Assembly (NCBI GenBank): GCA_937952975.1
Contig: CALFXX010000145.1
Location: 1-11,311, forward strand
Source of the DNA: an uncultured Alcaligenaceae bacterium
GTDB lineage: Bacteria > Pseudomonadota > Gammaproteobacteria > Burkholderiales > Burkholderiaceae_B
Direction: 5' to 3'
DNA: 11,311 nucleotides
Position numbers and translations under genes: made by a program. Numbering within the stretch: the first letter of the stretch is position 1; the number at the start of each line of letters is the position of its first letter. Below, piece by piece: positions 1 through 6,342 of the stretch. A model generated the notes under the pieces. That model did not search any database and was not told the DNA's origin. It was given only the letters and a program-made list of their open reading frames with translations.

Positions 1-1
1 C

Positions 2-1138
2 GACCCTGAAATCGTCTCAACTTTAGCCAACATGGCAGGCCCCACCGTGGCCTGGCTCAAACAGTACGGGATCAAATTTGATTTTTTACCAACCTACTTT
101 TTAACGGCCGCCGCACCGCGCTTAATGCCCGTAGGTGGCGGTTTAGCCATGATCGAGGCGTTACGTAACTACGCCCTTAAAAAAGGCGTCACCTGCCTAT
201 ACGAAACCACTGCGCGCGGCTTTAGCCGTCAAGGAGCGCGATCTACCGTCACCACCGCCGATCGCGAAGGTCAAGAATTATTACTCCACGGCAAGGCCGT
301 GATCATCGCCTCAGGAGGCTTTCAAGGCAACCCCGAGATGCTAACGCAATACCTAGGGCAGGCCGCCAAGTTTGTGCGCCCAGTCGCGAAGGGCGGGTAT
401 TACAACAAAGGCGAAGGCATCCGCATGGCGCTGGCCGCCGGCGCTGCACCGGCGGGCGATTTTGGCTCGTACCACGCCGAACCACTCGACCCGCGTTCAG
501 CTGCCACCGAGGCGCTGGTAATGAACTTCACCTACGGGATTTTGGTCAACAAACACGGCAAACGGTTTTTGGATGAGGCACCGGGCTTAGTGGACGTGAA
601 CTACGACCACATCTCGCGCGCAATTGGTGAGCAGCCTGACGGCATTTGCTATGTGATCTTTGATCAAAGTATTCAAGACGTGCCAAACTGGAAAAAAAGT
701 ATCCGCACTGATCAGCCTGTGATTCAAGGCAACACCCTGCAAGAGCTTGCACAGGCCTGCGGGCTACCTGCCGCCGCTTTAAGTGCAACGGTAGCCGCCT
801 ACAACGACAGTTGCCCAGCCGGCAAGTTTCTACCGTTTGAACTTGACGGCTTAGCGACCACAAATCTTGAGATTCCAAAATCCAACTGGTCGCGTCCGAT
901 CAACCAAGGCCCCTTCATGGCCTACCCGATTATCCCCGGCATTTGCTTTACCTACGGTGGCATCAAAATCAACAAAAATAGCCAAGTCGTTGATAACGAT
1001 GGCCGACCCATCCCGGGGCTGTATGCAGCAGGCGAAGCCACCGGTCTGTATCACCAGGTGTATACCGGCGCCACCTCTGTGATGCGCGGGGCGGTGTTCG
1101 GAAAAATTGCCGGAGAGCATGCCTGCCATTCGGCCTAG
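2..1138 (+). CDS. FAD-dependent oxidoreductase, fumarate reductase/tricarballylate dehydrogenase-like, 5' end cut off
   Basis: The reading frame is open from base 2, so the ATG at 32 is almost certainly internal and the gene begins left of the window; 378 codons are visible. The missing part should hold the N-terminal Rossmann GxGxxG motif. What remains fits the FAD_binding_2 family: a strand ending in ASGGF (fragment residues about 103-107), then a substrate-capping domain, then the C-terminal FAD-contacting block PGLYAAGEATG (about 338-348) followed by TGATSVMRGAVFG. The family oxidises or reduces a carboxylate or enone through FAD. At the place where flavocytochrome fumarate reductases carry HGANRLGGN with an essential Arg, this protein has YHQVYTGATS, so true fumarate reduction is unlikely. 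A tricarballylate dehydrogenase (TcuA)-like or other acid dehydrogenase fits better. No signal peptide or cytochrome can be judged because the N-terminus is absent. The gene is co-directional with the liv operon but separated by 269 bp of regulatory-looking DNA. Confidence 0.85.
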   Translation, partial: DPEIVSTLANMAGPTVAWLKQYGIKFDFLPTYFLTAAAPRLMPVGGGLAMIEALRNYALKKGVTCLYETTARGFSRQGARSTVTTADREGQELLLHGKAVIIASGGFQGNPEMLTQYLGQAAKFVRPVAKGGYYNKGEGIRMALAAGAAPAGDFGSYHAEPLDPRSAATEALVMNFTYGILVNKHGKRFLDEAPGLVDVNYDHISRAIGEQPDGICYVIFDQSIQDVPNWKKSIRTDQPVIQGNTLQELAQACGLPAAALSATVAAYNDSCPAGKFLPFELDGLATTNLEIPKSNWSRPINQGPFMAYPIIPGICFTYGGIKINKNSQVVDNDGRPIPGLYAAGEATGLYHQVYTGATSVMRGAVFGKIAGEHACHSA

Positions 1139-1173
1139 GATTGCAGACGCAGTAGACATCAAGCCAGAGGAGG

Positions 1174-1196
1174 ATTGTAGAGAACTTCTCTACAAT
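1174..1196. promoter_or_regulatory. Perfect 23-bp palindrome, putative operator or hairpin
   Basis: The 11-base arms ATTGTAGAGAA and TTCTCTACAAT flank a single central C. As RNA it could fold with a 9-bp stem and a 5-base loop, extended by A-U, G-C and G-U pairs to 1171-1199, but no T-run follows, so it is a poor intrinsic terminator. It lies 36 bp after the flavoprotein stop and about 210 bp before livK. A dimeric regulator site is the favoured reading. Confidence 0.6.
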
Positions 1197-1204
1197 TCTG
1201 CGCG

Positions 1205-1224
1205 ATTGTTTTATGCACAACAAT
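1205..1224. promoter_or_regulatory. Second ATTGT/ACAAT inverted repeat
   Basis: Arms ATTGTT (1205-1210) and AACAAT (1219-1224) surround an 8-base spacer. The outer half-sites ATTGT and ACAAT match those of the 23-bp palindrome, whose centre is about 30 bp upstream, close to three helical turns. It may be a second binding site for the same regulator. The remaining DNA to 1316 holds only a weak bulged stem (1227-1241 with 1256-1265). Confidence 0.4.
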
Positions 1225-1314
1225 GAAGCTTGCTACGGTGCATTGGCGGCGACTCGCACCAAGCTCGGGCGTTAAAAGTCTCAAAATGTAAGCTGCACAG
1301 ATTTTTTCATTTTT

Positions 1315-1347
1315 GCTTGACCTCAAGCACCACAGAAGCAGTAAGAT
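1315..1347 (+). promoter_or_regulatory. Candidate promoter of livK with overlapping inverted repeat
   Basis: TTGACC at 1317-1322 resembles a sigma-70 -35 box and TAAGAT at 1342-1347 a -10 box, but the 19-base spacer is long. The -35 is embedded in a perfect inverted repeat GCTTGA-CC-TCAAGC (1315-1328), preceded by a T-rich stretch. A protein bound there would cover the -35. The -10 is about 60 bp from the livK start. This is a pattern match only. Confidence 0.3.
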
Positions 1348-1407
1348 CAGCACAGCGACTTCGCTCAACGCTTGGCGTACCCCATCCCTTTACTCAGAGG
1401 ATTCCTC

Positions 1408-2553
1408 ATGAAACAGCAAACATTTATCAAAGCCCTGCCGCTCGTCGCAGCGCTCGCGATCATGTCAGTCGGCGCACCCGTCAGTGCGCAACAAGTCGTT
1501 AAGATCGGGCACGTTGGCCCACTCACTGGCGCAATTGCACACCTGGGTAAAGATAACGAAAATGGCGCTCGCTTAGCCGTCGAAGAAATCAACGCAGCTG
1601 GTTTGATGATTGACGGCAAAGCAGTCAAGCTTGAACTCGTGACTGAAGATGACGCTGGCGATCCAAAAACCGGTACTGCTGTTGCACAGAAACTTGTCGA
1701 TGCAAAAGTGGCTGGCATTGTTGGTCACTTAAACTCAGGTGTTTCGATTCCTGCATCAAAAATCTATAACGATGCAGGCATTACGCAGATCTCACCCTCA
1801 TCGACGAACCCACAGTACACCTTGCAAGGCTTTAAAGTGACCTACCGTGTCGTGGCCACTGACGCGCAACAAGGTCCTGCACTGGCAAGTTTTACTGACA
1901 AAGTTTTGAAAGCTAAAAAAGTTGCCATCATTGATGACGCAACGGCTTATGGCAAGGGCTTGGCTGATGAGTTTGAAAAAGCCGCCAAAGCTGCTGGCAT
2001 TACGATTGTTGCGCGCGAAGCCACCAACGATAAAGCCACCGACTTCAAAGCTATTTTGACTAAAGTGAAAGGTCGCGCACCTGACGTCATCATGTACGGC
2101 GGCATGGATGCAACCGGTGGCCCCTTGGCCAAGCAAGCCGGCGAACTCGGCATCAAAGCCAAGATCGTTGCGGGTGATGGCGTATGTACCGACAAAGTCG
2201 CAGAACTTGCGGGCCCTGCTGTTTCAAACATTGTGTGTTCAGAGGCTGGGATGGCGTTGCAAAACATGGCCAAAGGCGCAGAGTTCTCTAAAAAATACGA
2301 AGCCCGCTTTAAAGGCTCTGTACAAGTCTATGCACCTTTCACCTACGATGCGGTCTATGTTTTGGTCGATGCGATGAAGCGCGCCAAAGCCACGACGGCC
2401 GAGGCAGTGTTGGCGCAAATGCAAGGCACCAACTACCCCGGGTTGATTGGCAATATCGCGTTTGATCAAAAAGGCGATATGAAAGAAGGCGTCATCACCA
2501 TTTATGATTTCAAGGGTGGCAAAAAGTCGGTGCTTGAGGTCATGAAGATGTAA
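1408..2553 (+). CDS. livK: Branched-chain amino acid ABC transporter, periplasmic binding protein LivK/LivJ
   Basis: This is the periplasmic ligand receptor of a high-affinity liv importer, 381 aa from the chosen start. ATG 1408 is preferred over the in-frame ATG at 1372 because AGAGG at 1396-1400 sits 7 bases before it and because it gives a clean signal peptide: basic MKQQTFIK, a hydrophobic core, and a cleavage site after VSA (residue 27). The mature protein is a type I periplasmic-binding fold (Peripla_BP_6): VKIGHVGPLTG near residues 31-41, GHLNSG at 106-111, and SPSSTNP at 129-135, the serine/threonine segment that binds the amino-acid backbone in LivJ/LivK. Cys260 and Cys277 probably form the conserved disulfide of the C-lobe. 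The gene leads a five-gene operon but is followed by two stem-loops, which would favour excess receptor over membrane parts. The substrate is likely Leu/Ile/Val, although homologues can bind other amides or acids. Confidence 0.93.
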   Translation: MKQQTFIKALPLVAALAIMSVGAPVSAQQVVKIGHVGPLTGAIAHLGKDNENGARLAVEEINAAGLMIDGKAVKLELVTEDDAGDPKTGTAVAQKLVDAKVAGIVGHLNSGVSIPASKIYNDAGITQISPSSTNPQYTLQGFKVTYRVVATDAQQGPALASFTDKVLKAKKVAIIDDATAYGKGLADEFEKAAKAAGITIVAREATNDKATDFKAILTKVKGRAPDVIMYGGMDATGGPLAKQAGELGIKAKIVAGDGVCTDKVAELAGPAVSNIVCSEAGMALQNMAKGAEFSKKYEARFKGSVQVYAPFTYDAVYVLVDAMKRAKATTAEAVLAQMQGTNYPGLIGNIAFDQKGDMKEGVITIYDFKGGKKSVLEVMKM

Positions 2554-2561
2554 AGACACCT

Positions 2562-2607
2562 TGGGCGAAGAGCGGCTAGCAAACGTATACGTTCTGCTCT
2601 TCGCCCA
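2562..2607 (+). repeat. Long stem-loop with nested palindrome after livK
   Basis: The arms TGGGCGAAGAGC (2562-2573) and GCTCTTCGCCCA (2596-2607) are perfectly complementary over 12 bp. The 22-base loop itself contains a perfect 12-bp palindrome AACGTATACGTT (2582-2593). No T-run follows, so it is not a standard terminator. It begins 8 bases after the livK stop and may protect the livK mRNA 3' end from exonucleases, or act with the terminator just downstream. Confidence 0.7.
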
Positions 2608-2646
2608 GATACGACTTGCTTGCTGATACATTTTTAAGAATTGAAC

Positions 2647-2680
2647 CGGCATCGCAACAACATGCGATGCCGTTCTTTTT
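2647..2680 (+). terminator. Rho-independent terminator between livK and livH
   Basis: A 10-bp GC-rich stem CGGCATCGCA/TGCGATGCCG (2647-2656 and 2663-2672) with a 6-base loop ACAACA is followed by TTCTTTTT. The stem extends by GAA/TTC across one bulged C. It should end most transcripts after livK, so livHMGF depends on read-through or on a promoter in 2681-2731. That stretch carries ACTAAC (2682-2687) and GTTAGT (2705-2710) as an inverted repeat, with the palindrome GCTTAAGC (2697-2704) inside it. Confidence 0.8.
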
Positions 2681-2741
2681 GACTAACTTGGCCATTGCTT
2701 AAGCGTTAGTTCGAGATTCTCCGCAACCCCCAGGAGTATGA

Positions 2742-3677
2742 ATGGATATCTTTATCCAACAAGTTGTCAACGGCCTTGTGCTCGGCTGCATTTATGCGCT
2801 GATCGCCTTGGGCTACACCATGGTCTACGGCATCTTGGGGATCATCAATTTTGCGCATGGTGATGTCCTGATGGTCGGTGCGCTTACCGCACTCTCTGCA
2901 ATTTTAGGATTGCAGTATTTATTTCCTGGCATGCCGCAGTGGCTGATGTTGGTGGTAGCCACGCTCATTGCGATGCCCGTGTGTGCCTTCTTATCCTATG
3001 GCATTGAACGCGTCGCGTATCGCCCACTGCGTAACGCACCACGCTTAGCGCCTTTAATCACTGCAATTGGTATCTCGATTATTTTGCAAACCCTGGCCAT
3101 GATTATCTGGTCACGCAATCCACTGATTTTTCCAACCCTGTTACCGTCGTCGCCAATTGATATTTTTGATACAGGCGCCGTGATCACCGGTAAAGAGATC
3201 GTCATCATTGTGCTGTCGTTTGTCGTGATGGTGGGTTTGTTGCTGCTGGTCAATCGCACCAAACTTGGTCGCGCCATGCGGGCCACTGCCGAAAGCCCAC
3301 GCATCGCAAGCTTGATGGGTGTCAATCCAAATTTTGTGATCTCGGCAACATTCATGATTGGCGCAGCACTTGCCGCTGTTGCGGGCGTGATGATGGCCAC
3401 CAACTACGGCAACGCCCACTTTTACATGGGCTTCATACCTGGGCTTAAAGCTTTTACCGCGGCGGTGCTTGGTGGCATTGGCAATCTGGCCGGCGCCATG
3501 ATTGGTGGGATCTTACTTGGGCTGATTGAAGCACTTGGTGCGGGGTACATCGGAGATTTCACCAACGATGTATTTGGATCCAATTATCAAGACGTTTTCG
3601 CCTTCATTGTGTTGATTGTGGTGCTGGTGTTCAGACCCTCAGGCATCATGGGCGAACGTGTCGCCGATCGGGCATAG
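2742..3677 (+). CDS. livH: Branched-chain amino acid ABC transporter permease LivH
   Basis: This is an inner-membrane channel subunit of the liv importer, 311 aa, the usual LivH length. It is almost entirely hydrophobic, with about eight predicted membrane segments. Family hallmarks are the N-terminal LGIINFAHGD (residues 32-41), the GRAMRATAESPRIASLMGV region (176-194) that forms the cytoplasmic coupling loop to the ATPases, the AVLGGIGNLAGAMIGG segment (241-256), and the C-terminal VFRPSGIMGE (296-305). The start is supported by AGGAG at 2732-2736, five bases before the ATG. It lies downstream of a terminator that follows livK, so its expression is probably lower than that of livK. LivM begins 9 bases after the stop. 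It should pair with LivM as a heterodimer. Confidence 0.95.
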   Translation: MDIFIQQVVNGLVLGCIYALIALGYTMVYGILGIINFAHGDVLMVGALTALSAILGLQYLFPGMPQWLMLVVATLIAMPVCAFLSYGIERVAYRPLRNAPRLAPLITAIGISIILQTLAMIIWSRNPLIFPTLLPSSPIDIFDTGAVITGKEIVIIVLSFVVMVGLLLLVNRTKLGRAMRATAESPRIASLMGVNPNFVISATFMIGAALAAVAGVMMATNYGNAHFYMGFIPGLKAFTAAVLGGIGNLAGAMIGGILLGLIEALGAGYIGDFTNDVFGSNYQDVFAFIVLIVVLVFRPSGIMGERVADRA

Positions 3678-3686
3678 GGTGGGTAT

Positions 3687-4832
3687 ATGACAATCTCAAC
3701 AACGTCGGTCTTTGCCAACAAAAAATGGCTAGCGATTGCGAGCTTTGCAGCGATTGCCTTATTAGCACCCTTTATCGCACAAACCTTTGGCGGCAATTAC
3801 TGGGTGCGCATTCTTGACTTCGCACTCTTGTACATCATGTTGGCGCTCGGCTTAAACATTGTGGTGGGCTTTGCCGGCTTGCTTGATTTGGGCTACATCG
3901 CGTTTTATGCAGTGGGTGCCTATTTAATGGCGCTACTGAGTTCACCTCAACTCACCACGCAGTTTGCCGAGCTTGCACAGTTGTTTCCCACCGGAATCCA
4001 TCTAGGTTTTTGGTGGGTGTTATTAATTGCTGGGCCTGTTGCCGCACTGTTTGGCGTGCTACTAGGCGCCCCCACACTGAAGTTACGTGGCGATTATTTG
4101 GCGATCGTCACGCTCGGCTTTGGCGAAATCATCCGCATCTTTTTAAATAACCTTGATCGCCCGGTCAACATTACCAATGGCCCCAAAGGCATTAATGCGA
4201 TTGACCCAGTTGTCTTCTTTGGTGTTGACCTGTCCAAACCCCAAGAGCTTTTAGGTGTCGCCTTATCGCCCGGCCTGATGTATTACTACCTCATCATGGT
4301 GTTGGTGATTGGCGTGGTGTTTATCAGCCTTCGTTTGCAACACTCGCGTATCGGACGCGCCTGGGTCGCCATCCGCGAAGACGAGATCGCAGCCAAGGCG
4401 ATGGGTATCAACACGCGCAACGTCAAACTCTTGGCCTTTGCAATGGGCGCGACCTTTGGTGGCATCTCGGGCGTAGTGTTTGGCGCCTTTCAGGCCTTTG
4501 TCTCGCCCGAATCCTTCGTGCTGTGGGAGTCGATCTACGTGCTAGCCATTGTGGTGTTAGGTGGCATGGGCCATATCCCAGGCGTCATTTTAGGGGGCAT
4601 CTTGTTGGTAGGCTTTCAAGAGTTTTTGCGTGAGCTTGCCGAGCCCGTACAAAAAATGTTGTTCGGTCATGTCTACATTGATGCTGAGGTCTTACGCCAA
4701 TTACTGTTTGGTTTAGCTCTAGTCGTCGTGATGCTGTATCGGCCCTCGGGGATCTGGCCAGCGCCCAAACGCGAAGACCGCCCGGTCACACGCACACGCA
4801 GCCACACCAGCCGACTTGAAGGAGGCGTGTGA
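3687..4832 (+). CDS. livM: Branched-chain amino acid ABC transporter permease LivM
   Basis: This is the second inner-membrane permease subunit, 381 aa. The core shows LNIVVGFAGLLDLGYIAF (residues 56-73), LKLRGDYLAIVTLGFGEIIR (131-150), the coupling loop GRAWVAIREDEIAAKAMGI (223-241), and VLGGMGHIPGVILGG (290-304), all typical of LivM. After YRPSGIWP the protein ends in a short polar tail rich in Arg and Thr (about residues 359-381), probably cytoplasmic. The ribosome site is only a loose GGGTGGG before the ATG, consistent with translation coupled to livH 9 bases upstream. Its TGA stop shares an A with the likely livG start in the string TGATG (4830-4834), so the two genes are translationally coupled. 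Confidence 0.94.
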   Translation: MTISTTSVFANKKWLAIASFAAIALLAPFIAQTFGGNYWVRILDFALLYIMLALGLNIVVGFAGLLDLGYIAFYAVGAYLMALLSSPQLTTQFAELAQLFPTGIHLGFWWVLLIAGPVAALFGVLLGAPTLKLRGDYLAIVTLGFGEIIRIFLNNLDRPVNITNGPKGINAIDPVVFFGVDLSKPQELLGVALSPGLMYYYLIMVLVIGVVFISLRLQHSRIGRAWVAIREDEIAAKAMGINTRNVKLLAFAMGATFGGISGVVFGAFQAFVSPESFVLWESIYVLAIVVLGGMGHIPGVILGGILLVGFQEFLRELAEPVQKMLFGHVYIDAEVLRQLLFGLALVVVMLYRPSGIWPAPKREDRPVTRTRSHTSRLEGGV

Positions 4833-5602
4833 TGACAGCGCTCTTACTTTCGGTACAAAACATCAATAAACGGTTTGGCGGCTTGCAAGCCTTGTCAGAG
4901 GTCGGCCTGCAAATTGCCCCAGGTCAAATCTATGGATTGATTGGACCCAATGGCGCAGGCAAGACCACCTTCTTTAATGTCATCACTGGCCTGTATACGC
5001 CTGATAGTGGCACCTTTATGCTCGATGGCAGGCCCTATCAGCCCACAGCTGTACACGAGGTTGCCAAAGCAGGCATCGCGCGTACGTTTCAAAACATTCG
5101 TTTATTTGGCGACATGACCGCGCTTGAAAATGTCATGGTCGGTCGGCACGTGCGCACCACGGCGGGCATCTTTGGCGCAGTGTTTCGCCCTGCTTCAGTC
5201 AGGCGCGAAGAAGCTGCGATCGAAGAGATGGCGCACGACTTACTTGAGTATGTCGGGATCGGTCAGTACGCGCACTACACAGCGCGCAATCTGTCGTATG
5301 GCCATCAACGTCGCCTTGAGATCGCGCGCGCGTTGGCGACCGAACCCAAACTGCTGGCACTTGATGAACCTGCCGCAGGCATGAACGCTACCGAGAAAGT
5401 TGAGCTACGTGCGCTACTCGATAAGATCCGCCAAGACGGCCGCACCATCTTGTTAATCGAACACGACGTCAAACTGGTGATGGGCTTGTGCGACCAGATG
5501 ACGGTATTGGATTACGGTAAGGTCATTGCACAAGGCCTGCCGCAAGACGTACAAAAGGATCCGGCCGTGATTGAAGCCTATCTTGGCACACCGGCGCACT
5601 AA
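4832..5602 (+). CDS. livG: Branched-chain amino acid ABC transporter ATPase LivG
   Basis: This is one of the two cytoplasmic ATPases of the importer, 256 aa. Seen in order: Walker A GPNGAGKTT (38-46), Q-loop Gln87 in RTFQNIR, ABC signature LSYGHQRR (154-161), Walker B LLALDEP (174-180) with Glu179, and switch His211 in LIEHDV. The AAGMN that follows the Walker B is typical of LivG. The in-frame GTG at 4829 would place the start 3 bases from the Shine-Dalgarno AAGGAGG (4819-4825), which is too close. ATG 4832 has 6 bases of spacing and overlaps the livM stop by one base, so I choose it. The long insertion after the Q-loop (HVRTTAGIFGAVFRP) is usual in LivG. Confidence 0.95.
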   Translation: MTALLLSVQNINKRFGGLQALSEVGLQIAPGQIYGLIGPNGAGKTTFFNVITGLYTPDSGTFMLDGRPYQPTAVHEVAKAGIARTFQNIRLFGDMTALENVMVGRHVRTTAGIFGAVFRPASVRREEAAIEEMAHDLLEYVGIGQYAHYTARNLSYGHQRRLEIARALATEPKLLALDEPAAGMNATEKVELRALLDKIRQDGRTILLIEHDVKLVMGLCDQMTVLDYGKVIAQGLPQDVQKDPAVIEAYLGTPAH

Positions 5603-5605
5603 CCC

Positions 5606-6322
5606 ATGAAAAACATCATGCTCAAAGTATCTGGTTTAAAGGTTGCCTACGGCGGCATCCACGCCATCAAAGGGATCGACCTTGAAATTCGCCAAGGCGA
5701 ACTCGTCACCCTGATTGGCGCAAACGGCGCAGGCAAAACCACCGCCATGAAAGCGATCACGGGCTTACAGGGCTGGATCGCTGGCGACGTGCAATACCTG
5801 GGCGAATCCACCAAAGGCATCGAAAGCCACGCCTTGCTCAAAAAGGGCTTGGCGATGGTGCCCGAAGGCCGCGGCGTGTTTGCGCGCATGACCATCATTG
5901 AAAACCTGCAGATGGGTGCTTACACCCGCAATGACAACGCGCAGATTCAGGCTGATATCGAACGCATGTTTGGGATTTTTCCGCGCTTAAAAGAGCGGGC
6001 GAGTCAGTTAGCCGGCACCATGTCAGGTGGCGAACAACAAATGCTCGCGATGGCGCGTGCGCTGATGAGTCAGCCAAAGTTACTGCTACTGGATGAGCCT
6101 TCGATGGGTTTGTCGCCCTTGATGGTCGCCAAAATTTTTGAGGTGGTCAGGGATATATCAGCGCAGGGCGTGACCGTGTTACTGGTTGAGCAGAACGCTC
6201 GTTTGGCGTTGCAGGCGGCGGATCGTGCTTATGTGATGGACTCGGGGTTGATCACGATGAGCGGGGATGCCAAGCAGATGCTAGATGATCCTAAGGTTCG
6301 GGCGGCTTATTTGGGGGAGTGA
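5606..6322 (+). CDS. livF: Branched-chain amino acid ABC transporter ATPase LivF
   Basis: This is the second cytoplasmic ATPase, 238 aa, the normal LivF size. Walker A is GANGAGKTT (38-46), the Q-loop region reads MVPEGR with Glu87 in place of Gln, the ABC signature is SGGEQQ (140-145), Walker B is LLLLDEP (159-165), and the switch position is Gln196 in LVEQN rather than His. Both substitutions are family features of LivF, not defects. The ATG lies 3 bases after the livG stop with no evident Shine-Dalgarno, so translation is probably coupled; ATG 5618 is a less likely alternative. Its stop codon falls inside the loop of a strong hairpin that ends the operon. Confidence 0.95.
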   Translation: MKNIMLKVSGLKVAYGGIHAIKGIDLEIRQGELVTLIGANGAGKTTAMKAITGLQGWIAGDVQYLGESTKGIESHALLKKGLAMVPEGRGVFARMTIIENLQMGAYTRNDNAQIQADIERMFGIFPRLKERASQLAGTMSGGEQQMLAMARALMSQPKLLLLDEPSMGLSPLMVAKIFEVVRDISAQGVTVLLVEQNARLALQAADRAYVMDSGLITMSGDAKQMLDDPKVRAAYLGE

Positions 6323-6335
6323 TTCCCCCAAATAA
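6307..6335. terminator. 12-bp hairpin at the junction of two convergent operons
   Basis: The arms TTATTTGGGGGA (6307-6318) and TCCCCCAAATAA (6324-6335) pair perfectly around a 5-base loop GTGAT. The hairpin covers the livF stop (6320-6322) and lies 7 bases beyond the lyase stop on the other strand. Neither strand has a T-run after the stem, so it is not a textbook intrinsic terminator. Its place suggests a shared transcription barrier or mRNA end-protector. Confidence 0.55.
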
Positions 6336-6342
6336 TCAAAAA

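Noticed and set aside
1227..1265. Bulged stem-loop AGCTT...AAGCT with GGTGC/GCACC as a riboswitch
   Set aside because: The stem is short, bulged and has a 14-base loop; no known riboswitch core is recognisable.
1372..1407. 12-codon N-terminal extension of LivK from ATG 1372
   Set aside because: It would put a non-signal sequence before a textbook signal peptide, and ATG 1408 has its own well-spaced AGAGG.
1230..1502. 90-codon forward open frame across the livK leader
   Set aside because: It overlaps livK in another frame, has no ribosome site and no recognisable protein pattern.
4829..4831. GTG start for livG
   Set aside because: It is only 3 bases from the Shine-Dalgarno AAGGAGG; the adjacent ATG has a normal spacing of 6.
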